A stretch of 31,223 nt of DNA from a virus. The DNA lies in IMG/VR virus record IMGVR_UViG_3300001848_000574, positions 1 through 31,223 of that record; one strand, written 5' to 3'. The position numbers and the translations under genes were made by a program. The notes beneath the pieces were generated by a model, which was given only the letters and a program-made list of their open reading frames with translations, searched no databases and was not told where the DNA came from. Below, in pieces: positions 20,723-28,139 of this stretch; the stretch's first letter is position 1, and each line of letters starts with the position of its first letter.

Positions 20723-21393
20723 TGTTCTATATCATCACGAATCAAAGAGTGCCATGTTCCATTATATGGTCCTGGTGGAAATGGATTATTCATATTGACA
20801 TAGACGAGATTCTCACCACAAAGACCATGATATCTCAAATTGGCTTGCATCAGATTTTCACCAATAAAGTTTGCACCATTTTCATAGTATTCATCTATAC
20901 GTTCAAAAGTGGACATATACTTTTTCATGTTTTTTTGTGAACTAAATGCAAATTGATCGTTGCCAAAATCTCGTTCTGGTACCATACGACAGTTTGGTAT
21001 ATACAGTTTTGAATTATTCAGTTCTGAAAAAGGTATTACCACATTTAACGCATAGTCGGTCCTTGTAGAAATGACCCAATCATATTGCCCATCAATAAGT
21101 TTCAACACCTCATTCTTTGAGTAAAACATTGAATAGGTGAATCGTGGTGGGTGTTTAACTGCATCCGGTGTTCTGGTGTAAATTGAATCGTAATCACACA
21201 TCAACTTATCTTCAAAAAGATAATCTTTAGGTTTGTATAGTCCATTTACACAAGACACACCTTCAGTTGCGGTTCTTTTCCAACTATGGATATAAACATC
21301 AACATCATAGTGATCCAAAAGATTGCGCTTGAAATATTCGTAACCTTTTTCAAACGATCTGGTTTGACCAGAAAAACATAATGCAATTTTCAT
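20710..21393 (-). CDS. glycosyltransferase-like protein
   Basis: A 227-residue protein beginning KIALCFSGQTRSFEKGYEYF, then a DVDVYIHSWKR strand, features of a family of glycosyltransferase-like proteins found in phages and large viruses. A later YDWVISTRTDYAL (D-x-x-like acidic turn), NDQFAFSS and LMQANLRYHG strengthen the GT-A-like impression. It would transfer a hexose or similar unit to glycan or protein. It lies between the methyltransferase and kinase genes with ATGA and 13-bp overlaps. Donor and acceptor cannot be predicted. Confidence 0.7.
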   Translation of the reverse strand: MKIALCFSGQTRSFEKGYEYFKRNLLDHYDVDVYIHSWKRTATEGVSCVNGLYKPKDYLFEDKLMCDYDSIYTRTPDAVKHPPRFTYSMFYSKNEVLKLIDGQYDWVISTRTDYALNVVIPFSELNNSKLYIPNCRMVPERDFGNDQFAFSSQKNMKKYMSTFERIDEYYENGANFIGENLMQANLRYHGLCGENLVYVNMNNPFPPGPYNGTWHSLIRDDIEQWKK

Positions 21394-21959
21394 TTAATCC
21401 AATACCAAACATCACATTCTGTTGTTAGAATTTCTTTGCCTACTTTAACAGCAAACTCTTTGGCTGCACGATTGACACCTTCGATGGCGGTAAAATCGTG
21501 GCCAGCAAAAATGCCTCCAGGTTTAACCTTGGAATAATAGTTTGCACAGTCAATCGTTAATTGTTCATAGGTGTGTAAACCATCAATAAAGACCAAATCA
21601 TATTCACCATCACCAAATAATCCGGATGCATCATCAGATGTTTTACGAATGTGTGTAAATCTGTTTGAATAACCTTTTAATCTGTCATTCATTCTTTTAC
21701 ACATTTCTTCACGTTCGTTCATCATTCTGCCGTTCCAGTCTTGGTATTCCATATAAGGATCAACAGAAGTTAAATTCAAAGTGGGATTTGAATCTAATAG
21801 AAAATTGGCTGTGTCTCCAATATCACAACCAATTTCAATTGCTCTTGGATTTTTCAAATCTTTAATCAATGCACCTAGACCGTAACCAGAACATTTAAAA
21901 GATTGTTGTTGAATACCAAATGCTTGGTTTTCTGTATTAAAAACAATCACATCATTCAT
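21390..21959 (-). CDS. class I SAM-dependent methyltransferase
   Basis: A 189-residue Rossmann-fold methyltransferase with a SAM-binding motif I (AIEIGCDIGDTANFL, about 40-54), an acidic SVDPYMEYQD end of strand 2, and the DLVFIDGLHTYEQ segment (about 120-132) typical of the Methyltransf_24 type, then KPGGIFAGHDF. Members in glycan loci methylate sugar hydroxyls or amino-sugar precursors. The position between two glycosyltransferase-like genes suggests capping or decoration of a glycan. The gene is only two bases from the upstream stop and overlaps downstream by ATGA. Confidence 0.85.
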   Translation of the reverse strand: MNDVIVFNTENQAFGIQQQSFKCSGYGLGALIKDLKNPRAIEIGCDIGDTANFLLDSNPTLNLTSVDPYMEYQDWNGRMMNEREEMCKRMNDRLKGYSNRFTHIRKTSDDASGLFGDGEYDLVFIDGLHTYEQLTIDCANYYSKVKPGGIFAGHDFTAIEGVNRAAKEFAVKVGKEILTTECDVWYWIK

Positions 21960-21961
21960 GA

Positions 21962-22819
21962 TTAAACCTTGTAGACGAACGAACCACTATCGTCTTGTTG
22001 ACCAAACTTTTCTTGGACGAACTTTTTCCATTCGGGAACACGATCATATTGGTGAACGATTGGATATACATATTGATCGTGTGTTTTTACCAGTCCATCC
22101 TGGAATACAGGTTCAGCCGAAAGCAATTTTGGTCTAAAATCGTTGATCTTTGTAGGATCAGCAACAGTTCCAGCTTCGCAAGCCCAATGATATGAAGCTA
22201 CAATACTATCTTTAAATGGTTGTGTGTTGATTAAAACATTGAATACTGCCTGATCACAAATTGGAATCGGTCTGTTGATGGCGTTTGTGAAAATGTGAAA
22301 AACCATATCCATAACATAATCTGCATGACCACCAAAAGTTCCAACATTATAGATTGGCATATTTTTAAATAAACCATGAACGTATGGTCCATATGATTTG
22401 AAAAGATTTTCGTTACCCCAAGGTTCATCACAATATCTTAGAGCTTCACCTGCAATCACTAGTCTTAAATTTCCTGGTGAATCAAAAGCTGTTTCAAAGA
22501 AATCGAAAGGACTCTTTTGGAAATAAACATCTTTAACATCTGTCACTACAACATAATGATAGTTTGCCCAAAAGTTTCTTAGATATTCATAGATATAAAG
22601 AAAACGATATACGTGAATAGGAATATTATCGTTTTTGGCCATAGGAAAAACAATTACTCCTTGTTCTTCCAACCACTTAGTAGTTTCTTCGGTAGTTTCA
22701 CCCGCACACAATACAACATCGCAATTTTCACCGCCATGTTCTTTCGCAGATAAAACCCAAGGTTTTAACTCGTTAATACCATATCTTGTAAAACCACCAA
22801 TAATTAAATTTTTATCCAT
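21962..22819 (-). CDS. glycosyltransferase-like protein, GT-A type
   Basis: A 285-residue protein of GT-A fold appearance: an opening strand with LIIGGFTRYGI, then CDVVLCAGE, the probable DxD metal motif in VVVTDVKDVYF (about 90-100), YNVGTFGGH and a catalytic region CDQAVFNVLI, typical of glycosyltransferases that check acceptor position with a D-Q. Its C-terminus contains HQYDRVPEW. It overlaps the family 2 glycosyltransferase by 16 bp. Likely adds one sugar of the phage-directed glycan; the donor is unknown. Confidence 0.75.
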   Translation of the reverse strand: MDKNLIIGGFTRYGINELKPWVLSAKEHGGENCDVVLCAGETTEETTKWLEEQGVIVFPMAKNDNIPIHVYRFLYIYEYLRNFWANYHYVVVTDVKDVYFQKSPFDFFETAFDSPGNLRLVIAGEALRYCDEPWGNENLFKSYGPYVHGLFKNMPIYNVGTFGGHADYVMDMVFHIFTNAINRPIPICDQAVFNVLINTQPFKDSIVASYHWACEAGTVADPTKINDFRPKLLSAEPVFQDGLVKTHDQYVYPIVHQYDRVPEWKKFVQEKFGQQDDSGSFVYKV

Positions 22820-23514
22820 GGGAACTCTCCATTATATTTTTGTTTCATAATTTCATTGCCTTTTAAAAAGAATTCTGCATTAACAGAACCCGGATTTCCA
22901 TCAACACGATAGTTAACTGTGTATTTACCAGTACAATCAAATTTAGGAAAATGTTGAGATAACACAGAAAGAAAAACTCTGTCTTGGCCCCAACCGCCAT
23001 GCCATACACTTGCTAATTTTATCGCAACCGATGTTTTTATGCAATAGCAATTAGTATCTATGTGATTTACTCCATGATACGTTTGCCATTTACCAAGAGA
23101 TTCGCAATCATCGTTACAAATATAATTGCCTTCTTTGTCACATATCTTACGGAGTGAATAGGACCAATCCAGGTCTTTCTCTTTCATGATTTCGATACAT
23201 TGTTCTACGTGATCTGGTTCGAACCAACAGTCTTGATCCAGGTAAAGAACATAGTCGGTATTGATTAGGTGTGTAAATGCTGCATAAACACGATGGCCAT
23301 AGAATCCGTTGGCACCGACATTAATTGGTAGAAAACACTTTTCTAATTTTTTTCTTGATAGAAAATTATCGGTAATAATTCTCGTTTTTGAATGTGTTTG
23401 AATACCATCAGCTACAACATAGCACATGGTATCATATGTTTGATTCATCACACCTTTTACAGCATCTTCCAACTCTGGAGAACCCGTGGTTGGTATAATC
23501 ACAGTTGCACTCAT
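22804..23514 (-). CDS. glycosyltransferase family 2
   Basis: A 236-residue GT2-type protein: SATVIIPTTGSPELEDAVKGVMNQTY at the N-terminus is the classic nucleotide-sugar-binding start, and YLDQDCWFEPDHVE (about 95-108) contains the D-x-D motif. A Cys-rich stretch (KICDKEGNYICNDDCESLG) may bind a metal. GGWGQDRVF resembles the acceptor/catalytic E/D-D motif. It begins the seven-gene glycan block after the PD-(D/E)XK gene. It probably adds the first sugar of a glycan to a lipid carrier, host lipopolysaccharide or a virion protein. Confidence 0.88.
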   Translation of the reverse strand: MSATVIIPTTGSPELEDAVKGVMNQTYDTMCYVVADGIQTHSKTRIITDNFLSRKKLEKCFLPINVGANGFYGHRVYAAFTHLINTDYVLYLDQDCWFEPDHVEQCIEIMKEKDLDWSYSLRKICDKEGNYICNDDCESLGKWQTYHGVNHIDTNCYCIKTSVAIKLASVWHGGWGQDRVFLSVLSQHFPKFDCTGKYTVNYRVDGNPGSVNAEFFLKGNEIMKQKYNGEFPWIKI

Positions 23515-23535
23515 AATATCCTTTATTCAATTATT

Positions 23536-24282
23536 TTATACGAAACAACCCAAATTCATTTGATTCTTAATTATATTAACCGATTTTCCATCCACCGGTG
23601 CAATATTAAACGGAGATTTTTTAGAAGAAGGAATAGAAAACTGCATTTCAAAGGTAAATTGATAGTTGTCGCTGCCCTTATATTGTACACGAATACGATA
23701 TATTGCTTTTGCTGATTGTCCAAAACGAGGAACATCTTTAAGTTTCAAAGGGTTTGAACTTCCCATCAAATAAAATCCATGTGTTCCAACGTTTACATAG
23801 TATGTATCTTTCTTGTTATAGTATTCTTCAATTTTAGAAGCAGAAATTTCACCTTTAATATCAGGAAAAGTATCTCTGTCTCTTTCGTATATTTGTTTTT
23901 TAGACATACCTTTTGTTTGTAAAGGTAATAAATCGTCCTTCTCTCTTTTCAGAGGAATACTTTTCCAGTTTTTCTTAAGCAAATCATACACACCAATTTC
24001 TTCCGCAAGATTTTTGATGAACATTTTTTCTGCATCATCTTCTTGAATTTTATTGAAAGACCATGGGTTTCTTTTATTTTTCCCGTCATACTTTAACACA
24101 AGAGAACCTGCTGATGCAGCTGAAATTTTCAATTCGCAACCTGATTTCTTATTGTTATGTTCCAACATCAAATCAGGCTGGTCATGGCCTGCGCCAGCAG
24201 GAACAAAAGATTTTGGAACCAAACCTAATGGTTTTAAAACTTTTGCTGCGTTCTTTTCGTATTCGAAACCTTGTTGTGCCAT
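23536..24282 (-). CDS. PD-(D/E)XK nuclease-like protein
   Basis: A 248-residue protein with a candidate PD-(D/E)XK nuclease core: Asp37 in HDQPDLML and Glu50-x-Lys52 in GCELKIS, spaced 13 residues apart as in many restriction and repair nucleases, with an upstream helix (GFEYEKNAAKVLK) containing a Glu. The C-terminal half has no recognised domain (PVDGKSVN, FEMQFSI). A GATAAATA late-like box lies ~20 bp upstream, suggesting late expression, perhaps a host-DNA or recombination-intermediate nuclease. The identity of the active site is inferred from the motif alone. Confidence 0.6.
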   Translation of the reverse strand: MAQQGFEYEKNAAKVLKPLGLVPKSFVPAGAGHDQPDLMLEHNNKKSGCELKISAASAGSLVLKYDGKNKRNPWSFNKIQEDDAEKMFIKNLAEEIGVYDLLKKNWKSIPLKREKDDLLPLQTKGMSKKQIYERDRDTFPDIKGEISASKIEEYYNKKDTYYVNVGTHGFYLMGSSNPLKLKDVPRFGQSAKAIYRIRVQYKGSDNYQFTFEMQFSIPSSKKSPFNIAPVDGKSVNIIKNQMNLGCFV

Positions 24283-24301
24283 TATTGACCTTAAATAGAA
24301 A

Positions 24302-24309
24302 TATTTATC
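24302..24309 (-). promoter_or_regulatory. candidate late promoter (GATAAATA)
   Basis: A minus-strand GATAAATA, matching the NATAAATA late box, about 20 bp upstream of the PD-(D/E)XK gene and overlapping the end of the DUF4338 gene. The leader would be only about 10 nt but includes the AAGG site. If active it would place the nuclease and the glycan genes under late control. A short match in AT-rich DNA, so uncertain. Confidence 0.35.
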
Positions 24310-25411
24310 TGATGATTTGAATATCTTTTCCTGAAGTCCATACTTCTAATTCAGTTCTCAATCGACCTTCATTATATAAAGTTTCATACCGATTGCAAGC
24401 TTTGTTTCGCCACCACTCAATCAAATTCTTCAAATGATGTTTTTCATAATTTTCACCAGGTGATAATTTATCAGTTTTACAATTAATATAATCTTTCATA
24501 TTTTTAAAACCATAGTCAGAATGGTAATATCGCTTCTGTTCTGTCAACCCTTTAGCCTTCTCAATCGTTGATATGAATGTCCGTCCTTCATCAGTATCCT
24601 TTAGGGCTGATTTAGTTAGAGCTATAATTCTCATTGTAATCTTAAGCTTTTTACTTGAGGCTTCCGGATCGATAATCTCACCAACTTTACTTTCCACAAA
24701 GTTTTTTAGATTCTCATAGGGTTTACCATGCATCATGGGAACAAAGTCACTATCGGTTAATCCATTATAACGTATATATGGTTTCATACCATCATATTGT
24801 GATACAGTTTTTGATGATCCATATAGACTTGTTGTTTCAAACAGACACAGATTCATTCCATATTTCTTATTCACAATCTCTCTGACTTCATGTGAGGTAC
24901 AGATACCTGCAAGTAACTTTCCGCCAAGATAATTGAAACCGAAAGGTTGTGATGGAACAATCACAAAACCCATCAAAGCAGAATCGTTGAATCGTTTGGA
25001 CCATTCAGGTTGTTGTGTAAAAACCTGACCAAGTAATTCATTACGAGGTTTCATATTGATAACAGGAGAACCAAGGCGGATAAATCCAACCCATTTATCT
25101 GTATTGGTTTCTTTTACACCCAATCTTATTTGCCGGCCAACAGGTGAAATGTTGATGTGTGAAGAGGTAATATTCAGTAGTGTTTCCCATTCTGATTGTG
25201 CCATACCAACAACTTCAAAATTCATATCTTTTGGATGCATTTTGAAATCAGAAAACAATTCATCTTCCAATGGAAATAAAGGATTAGTTGGCAACTCAGA
25301 AAGAGAAGCCAACTTTTGGTCTCTCATGTATTCATCGATGCGATTAAAATTACCAAAGTAATCTTCAAACACCTTTGCACAATATAGTGCATCATCAAAC
25401 TTTAAATCCAT
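24305..25411 (-). CDS. DUF4338 (Druantia DruA-like) domain protein
   Basis: A 368-residue protein (ATG 25409-25411; a TTG one codon earlier is less likely). Residues ~108-215 match the DUF4338 pattern: VGFIRLGSPVI, RF..MGFVIVP, FNYLGGKLLAGICTSHEVREIVNKKYG, and FETTSLYG followed by a YDG. DUF4338 is the domain of DruA in the Druantia anti-phage system, and also occurs alone in mobile elements and phages. The molecular function is unknown. The C-terminal ~150 residues hold a basic tail with KHHLKNLIEWWRNKACNRYE. It overlaps the helicase gene by 17 bp, so it belongs to the replication operon, which suggests a DNA-related role. Confidence 0.72.
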   Translation of the reverse strand: MDLKFDDALYCAKVFEDYFGNFNRIDEYMRDQKLASLSELPTNPLFPLEDELFSDFKMHPKDMNFEVVGMAQSEWETLLNITSSHINISPVGRQIRLGVKETNTDKWVGFIRLGSPVINMKPRNELLGQVFTQQPEWSKRFNDSALMGFVIVPSQPFGFNYLGGKLLAGICTSHEVREIVNKKYGMNLCLFETTSLYGSSKTVSQYDGMKPYIRYNGLTDSDFVPMMHGKPYENLKNFVESKVGEIIDPEASSKKLKITMRIIALTKSALKDTDEGRTFISTIEKAKGLTEQKRYYHSDYGFKNMKDYINCKTDKLSPGENYEKHHLKNLIEWWRNKACNRYETLYNEGRLRTELEVWTSGKDIQIIR

Positions 25412-26789
25412 CAAAGCTCTTCTTCATTGGTTTTTCACGATTGCCAAAAGTATTCAGGGGTTTATCTGTAATGCCAGCATCAGCCAGACCATCTTGTGCT
25501 GATTGTTCAACATCATATAGTTTCATTTTTGATCTGTCAACACCTATGGTAAATCTCTTATACATTGTTGGATCGGAGTAACGATTCTTCAACTGTTTGA
25601 CCATAATTTGGCCAAGTTCTTCTAGTTCTTCGGATGTAATCAACGCAAACATCAAGTCGGCGGTAGCTGGCAAACCAAAAGACTCACTTGTGTCCTCAAG
25701 TCCGGGATCGGAACTTGTATAACCTGACCGAGTTGTCTGTGTAGCAGAAACAATTGGAACTCCGAATTCAACGGCAAGACCTCGCAATTCTTCGGCAATT
25801 GCCTTGACATAGGTATAAGAGTTGACATTAGCTCCGGCTTTAATACGAGAACTACAACAAATATTGAGGTAATCCACAAAGATAATATCAGGAACAAAGC
25901 TTTTCTTGAGATTGAGTTCATTTAACAAAGTCCTAAAGTGTGTAACAGATGCGGCCGCAGTTGGATATTCTTTGATAATAAGTTTACCCACAGTCTTTGA
26001 ACGAACCTTTTCTATCTTTCTATCATACATTTCTTTTGGTAGACTAACCAAATCATCTACTGTTACGTTCAGCAAGTTTGCATCTATGCGTTCAGCAATT
26101 TTTTCTTCAGCCATTTCCATAGTGATATACAGTACATTTTTGCCTTGCACCATACAACCAGCGGCAACGTGACACATAAAGAGAGACTTACCAACACCGG
26201 TACCAGCAAGAGCGATATTAAGAGTTTTAATAGGAAGACCGCCTTTTGTAATTTTATTGAAGTATTCCAAATCAAAAGGAATTCGTTCTTCTTTTCTATG
26301 ATAAAATTCAAAACGTTCATCACTATTCTCCAAATAATCGTGGCCTACAGAACTATCAAAACTTACTGCGAGGGCATCGGAAAGTAACTTAGGTATGGAC
26401 CCCTTATCTTGGGTTTTGTCCTTCCCATCGAGGATTGAAATAGACCCCAATACTGCATTGTATATGGCCTTCTCTTGACAGAATTTTTCGGTTTTATCAA
26501 CCAACCAGTCAATCTTGGATTGTTCATCCTTAAATTTGACAATCTCCTGTAAACAAGTTTCGCACTTCTCCACTTCATCATCTGAGAGATTTCGCCTTTC
26601 TTTGACGGCCAATTCAAGTGCTTCAATCGTTGGTGTAGAATTATAGTCCTCAACGAATTTGGAAATTTCATTGAAGATTGTTCTATCGGTCCTATCCGTG
26701 AAGTAGTCGGCTTTAATAAAAGGGAGTACTTTGCGTAAGTATTCATCATTGTAAATTAGATTCTTCAGAATCATTTGTTCCAGTTTCAT
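25395..26789 (-). CDS. 41: replicative DNA helicase (T4 gp41 family)
   Basis: A 464-residue DnaB-like hexameric helicase. The N-terminal domain (1-140) is helical. The RecA-like C-terminal domain has Walker A AGTGVGKS (195-202), Walker B in DIIFVDYLNIC, and downstream TTRSGYTSS and ATADLMFAL motifs characteristic of gp41. It unwinds the fork 5' to 3' and recruits the gp61 primase. The ATG at 26787-26789 was chosen; an in-frame TTG precedes it. It overlaps the small protein upstream by 44 bp and the DUF4338 gene downstream by 17 bp. Length is close to T4 gp41 (475 aa). Confidence 0.94.
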   Translation of the reverse strand: MKLEQMILKNLIYNDEYLRKVLPFIKADYFTDRTDRTIFNEISKFVEDYNSTPTIEALELAVKERRNLSDDEVEKCETCLQEIVKFKDEQSKIDWLVDKTEKFCQEKAIYNAVLGSISILDGKDKTQDKGSIPKLLSDALAVSFDSSVGHDYLENSDERFEFYHRKEERIPFDLEYFNKITKGGLPIKTLNIALAGTGVGKSLFMCHVAAGCMVQGKNVLYITMEMAEEKIAERIDANLLNVTVDDLVSLPKEMYDRKIEKVRSKTVGKLIIKEYPTAAASVTHFRTLLNELNLKKSFVPDIIFVDYLNICCSSRIKAGANVNSYTYVKAIAEELRGLAVEFGVPIVSATQTTRSGYTSSDPGLEDTSESFGLPATADLMFALITSEELEELGQIMVKQLKNRYSDPTMYKRFTIGVDRSKMKLYDVEQSAQDGLADAGITDKPLNTFGNREKPMKKSFDGFKV

Positions 26790-27072
26790 CAATTATGTCC
26801 TGTTCCATATTTTGTGACATTAGTTCGACCAATAGGTCACCAATGTAGTTTTTAAAATCACCGTCTTTTTCTAACTTACCTGGTTTCTTAACTGGTGATT
26901 CTATCACATCATAAGCAAAAAGTAAATAGACCTGTTCATTTTCTTCTTTGAATTTAACTTTACCATATTTGAATACGGTATCTTTATATGGTCCATCTAA
27001 AAACCTAATGTGAACTGCCGCACCATCTTCTTTTGGATAAATGAAGCAGTAATCTAAACCTTCAATCATCAT
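26746..27072 (-). CDS. conserved small phage protein between uvsX and helicase
   Basis: A 108-residue protein, mixed alpha/beta: MMIEGLDYCFIYPKEDGAAVHIRFLDGPYKDTVFKYGKVKF.. suggests a small beta domain, with an acidic C-terminal tail (DIIDETGTNDSEES). Genes of this kind commonly separate uvsX from gp41 in aquatic T4-like phages; in T4 itself gene 40 lies in this place, but I see no similarity. The start overlaps the uvsX stop (ATGA), and the gene overlaps the helicase by 44 bp. Its role could be in replication or recombination; unknown. Confidence 0.72.
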   Translation of the reverse strand: MMIEGLDYCFIYPKEDGAAVHIRFLDGPYKDTVFKYGKVKFKEENEQVYLLFAYDVIESPVKKPGKLEKDGDFKNYIGDLLVELMSQNMEQDIIDETGTNDSEESNLQ

Positions 27073-28130
27073 TCACTCTCTGCAAATGTTTGTTCAATAT
27101 CGGAATCTTGTAAAATTTCCGATGCAGCAACACGATATTTGCTTTCAACAAAATCACGGAACGATTGTTGTTTTAAAACAGGAATCCAAAACTCAGATGT
27201 GTTGGTGTCTTTCTCACGATATTTCTTTTCTTCAACTTCACCAGTTTCAATATTTACTTTTGAATACCACCCATTACTTGGCTTAATAACATGTCCAGAT
27301 TCAAGAGCAAGGTCAAGTAAACCAGACCACCTATTAATACCACCATCAAAAGATACATTGACAGGTATTTTAGATTTTTCTTTAACATAACGGGATTTTT
27401 CTACGTTGATGATGAAATTGTAACCTGTGATTTCGGTTCCGTCTTTTTCTTGTTGACGGCCAAGAATAAAGATGTTATCAGCAGAATAATAAGAACCTGT
27501 ACCACCACCAACAATATCTTTAGGAAACATGCCAATTTCTTTGTATGTGTGGTTGACAACAACCATTGGAACATCTTTCATGGTTAGGTGCGGCGTCACC
27601 ATACGAAACAAACTTTTAACTTGTTTAGCACGGCTCATATCAGCAACAGACTTTTGATCCAAAGCATCTTCAACTTCTTTCTTAGAAGCAAGATTACCAA
27701 TCGAATCAACAACAATAATGACATGTTCACCACGTTCAATATTTGTGAGTTGATTCATAATATCAAATTTCAACTGTTCAATGTCTGTAATAGGAGTATG
27801 GAGCACCCTGTCAGTATCGATGCCGAAGCTATCAAAATAAGACTGCGGAGTACCGAATTCAGAATCGTAAAAAAGCAATGCAGCATCTTCATATTTGTCC
27901 ATATAAGATTTGGCCATCAATAAGGAAAATGCAGTCTTAAAATGTTTGGATGGACCTGCCCACATTGTAAGACCAGGAGTTAGGCCCCCATCCAACTTAC
28001 CAGACAACGCAATGTTGACTGCTGGTACGGATGTAGGAATCATATCCTTTTGTGTGAAAAATTTTGATTTGGATAGAATAGCAGAATCTTTGATAGAACT
28101 ATTCTTTTTAATTTTGTCAAGTATACTCAT
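27069..28130 (-). CDS. uvsX: RecA-like recombinase UvsX
   Basis: A 353-residue strand-exchange protein driving recombination-dependent replication and repair. Walker A is the T4-type GPSKHFKT (UvsX in T4 has GPSKSFKS), Walker B appears in HVIIVVDSIGNL, and the VVNHTYKEIG and GGGTGSYYSAD segments are typical of the UvsX nucleotide- and DNA-binding loops. An AAAGGA site lies upstream of the ATG. It sits between DNA polymerase and helicase genes as in related phages. Length is slightly below T4 UvsX (391 aa). Confidence 0.95.
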   Translation of the reverse strand: MSILDKIKKNSSIKDSAILSKSKFFTQKDMIPTSVPAVNIALSGKLDGGLTPGLTMWAGPSKHFKTAFSLLMAKSYMDKYEDAALLFYDSEFGTPQSYFDSFGIDTDRVLHTPITDIEQLKFDIMNQLTNIERGEHVIIVVDSIGNLASKKEVEDALDQKSVADMSRAKQVKSLFRMVTPHLTMKDVPMVVVNHTYKEIGMFPKDIVGGGTGSYYSADNIFILGRQQEKDGTEITGYNFIINVEKSRYVKEKSKIPVNVSFDGGINRWSGLLDLALESGHVIKPSNGWYSKVNIETGEVEEKKYREKDTNTSEFWIPVLKQQSFRDFVESKYRVAASEILQDSDIEQTFAESE

Positions 28131-28139
28131 ATTAATCCT

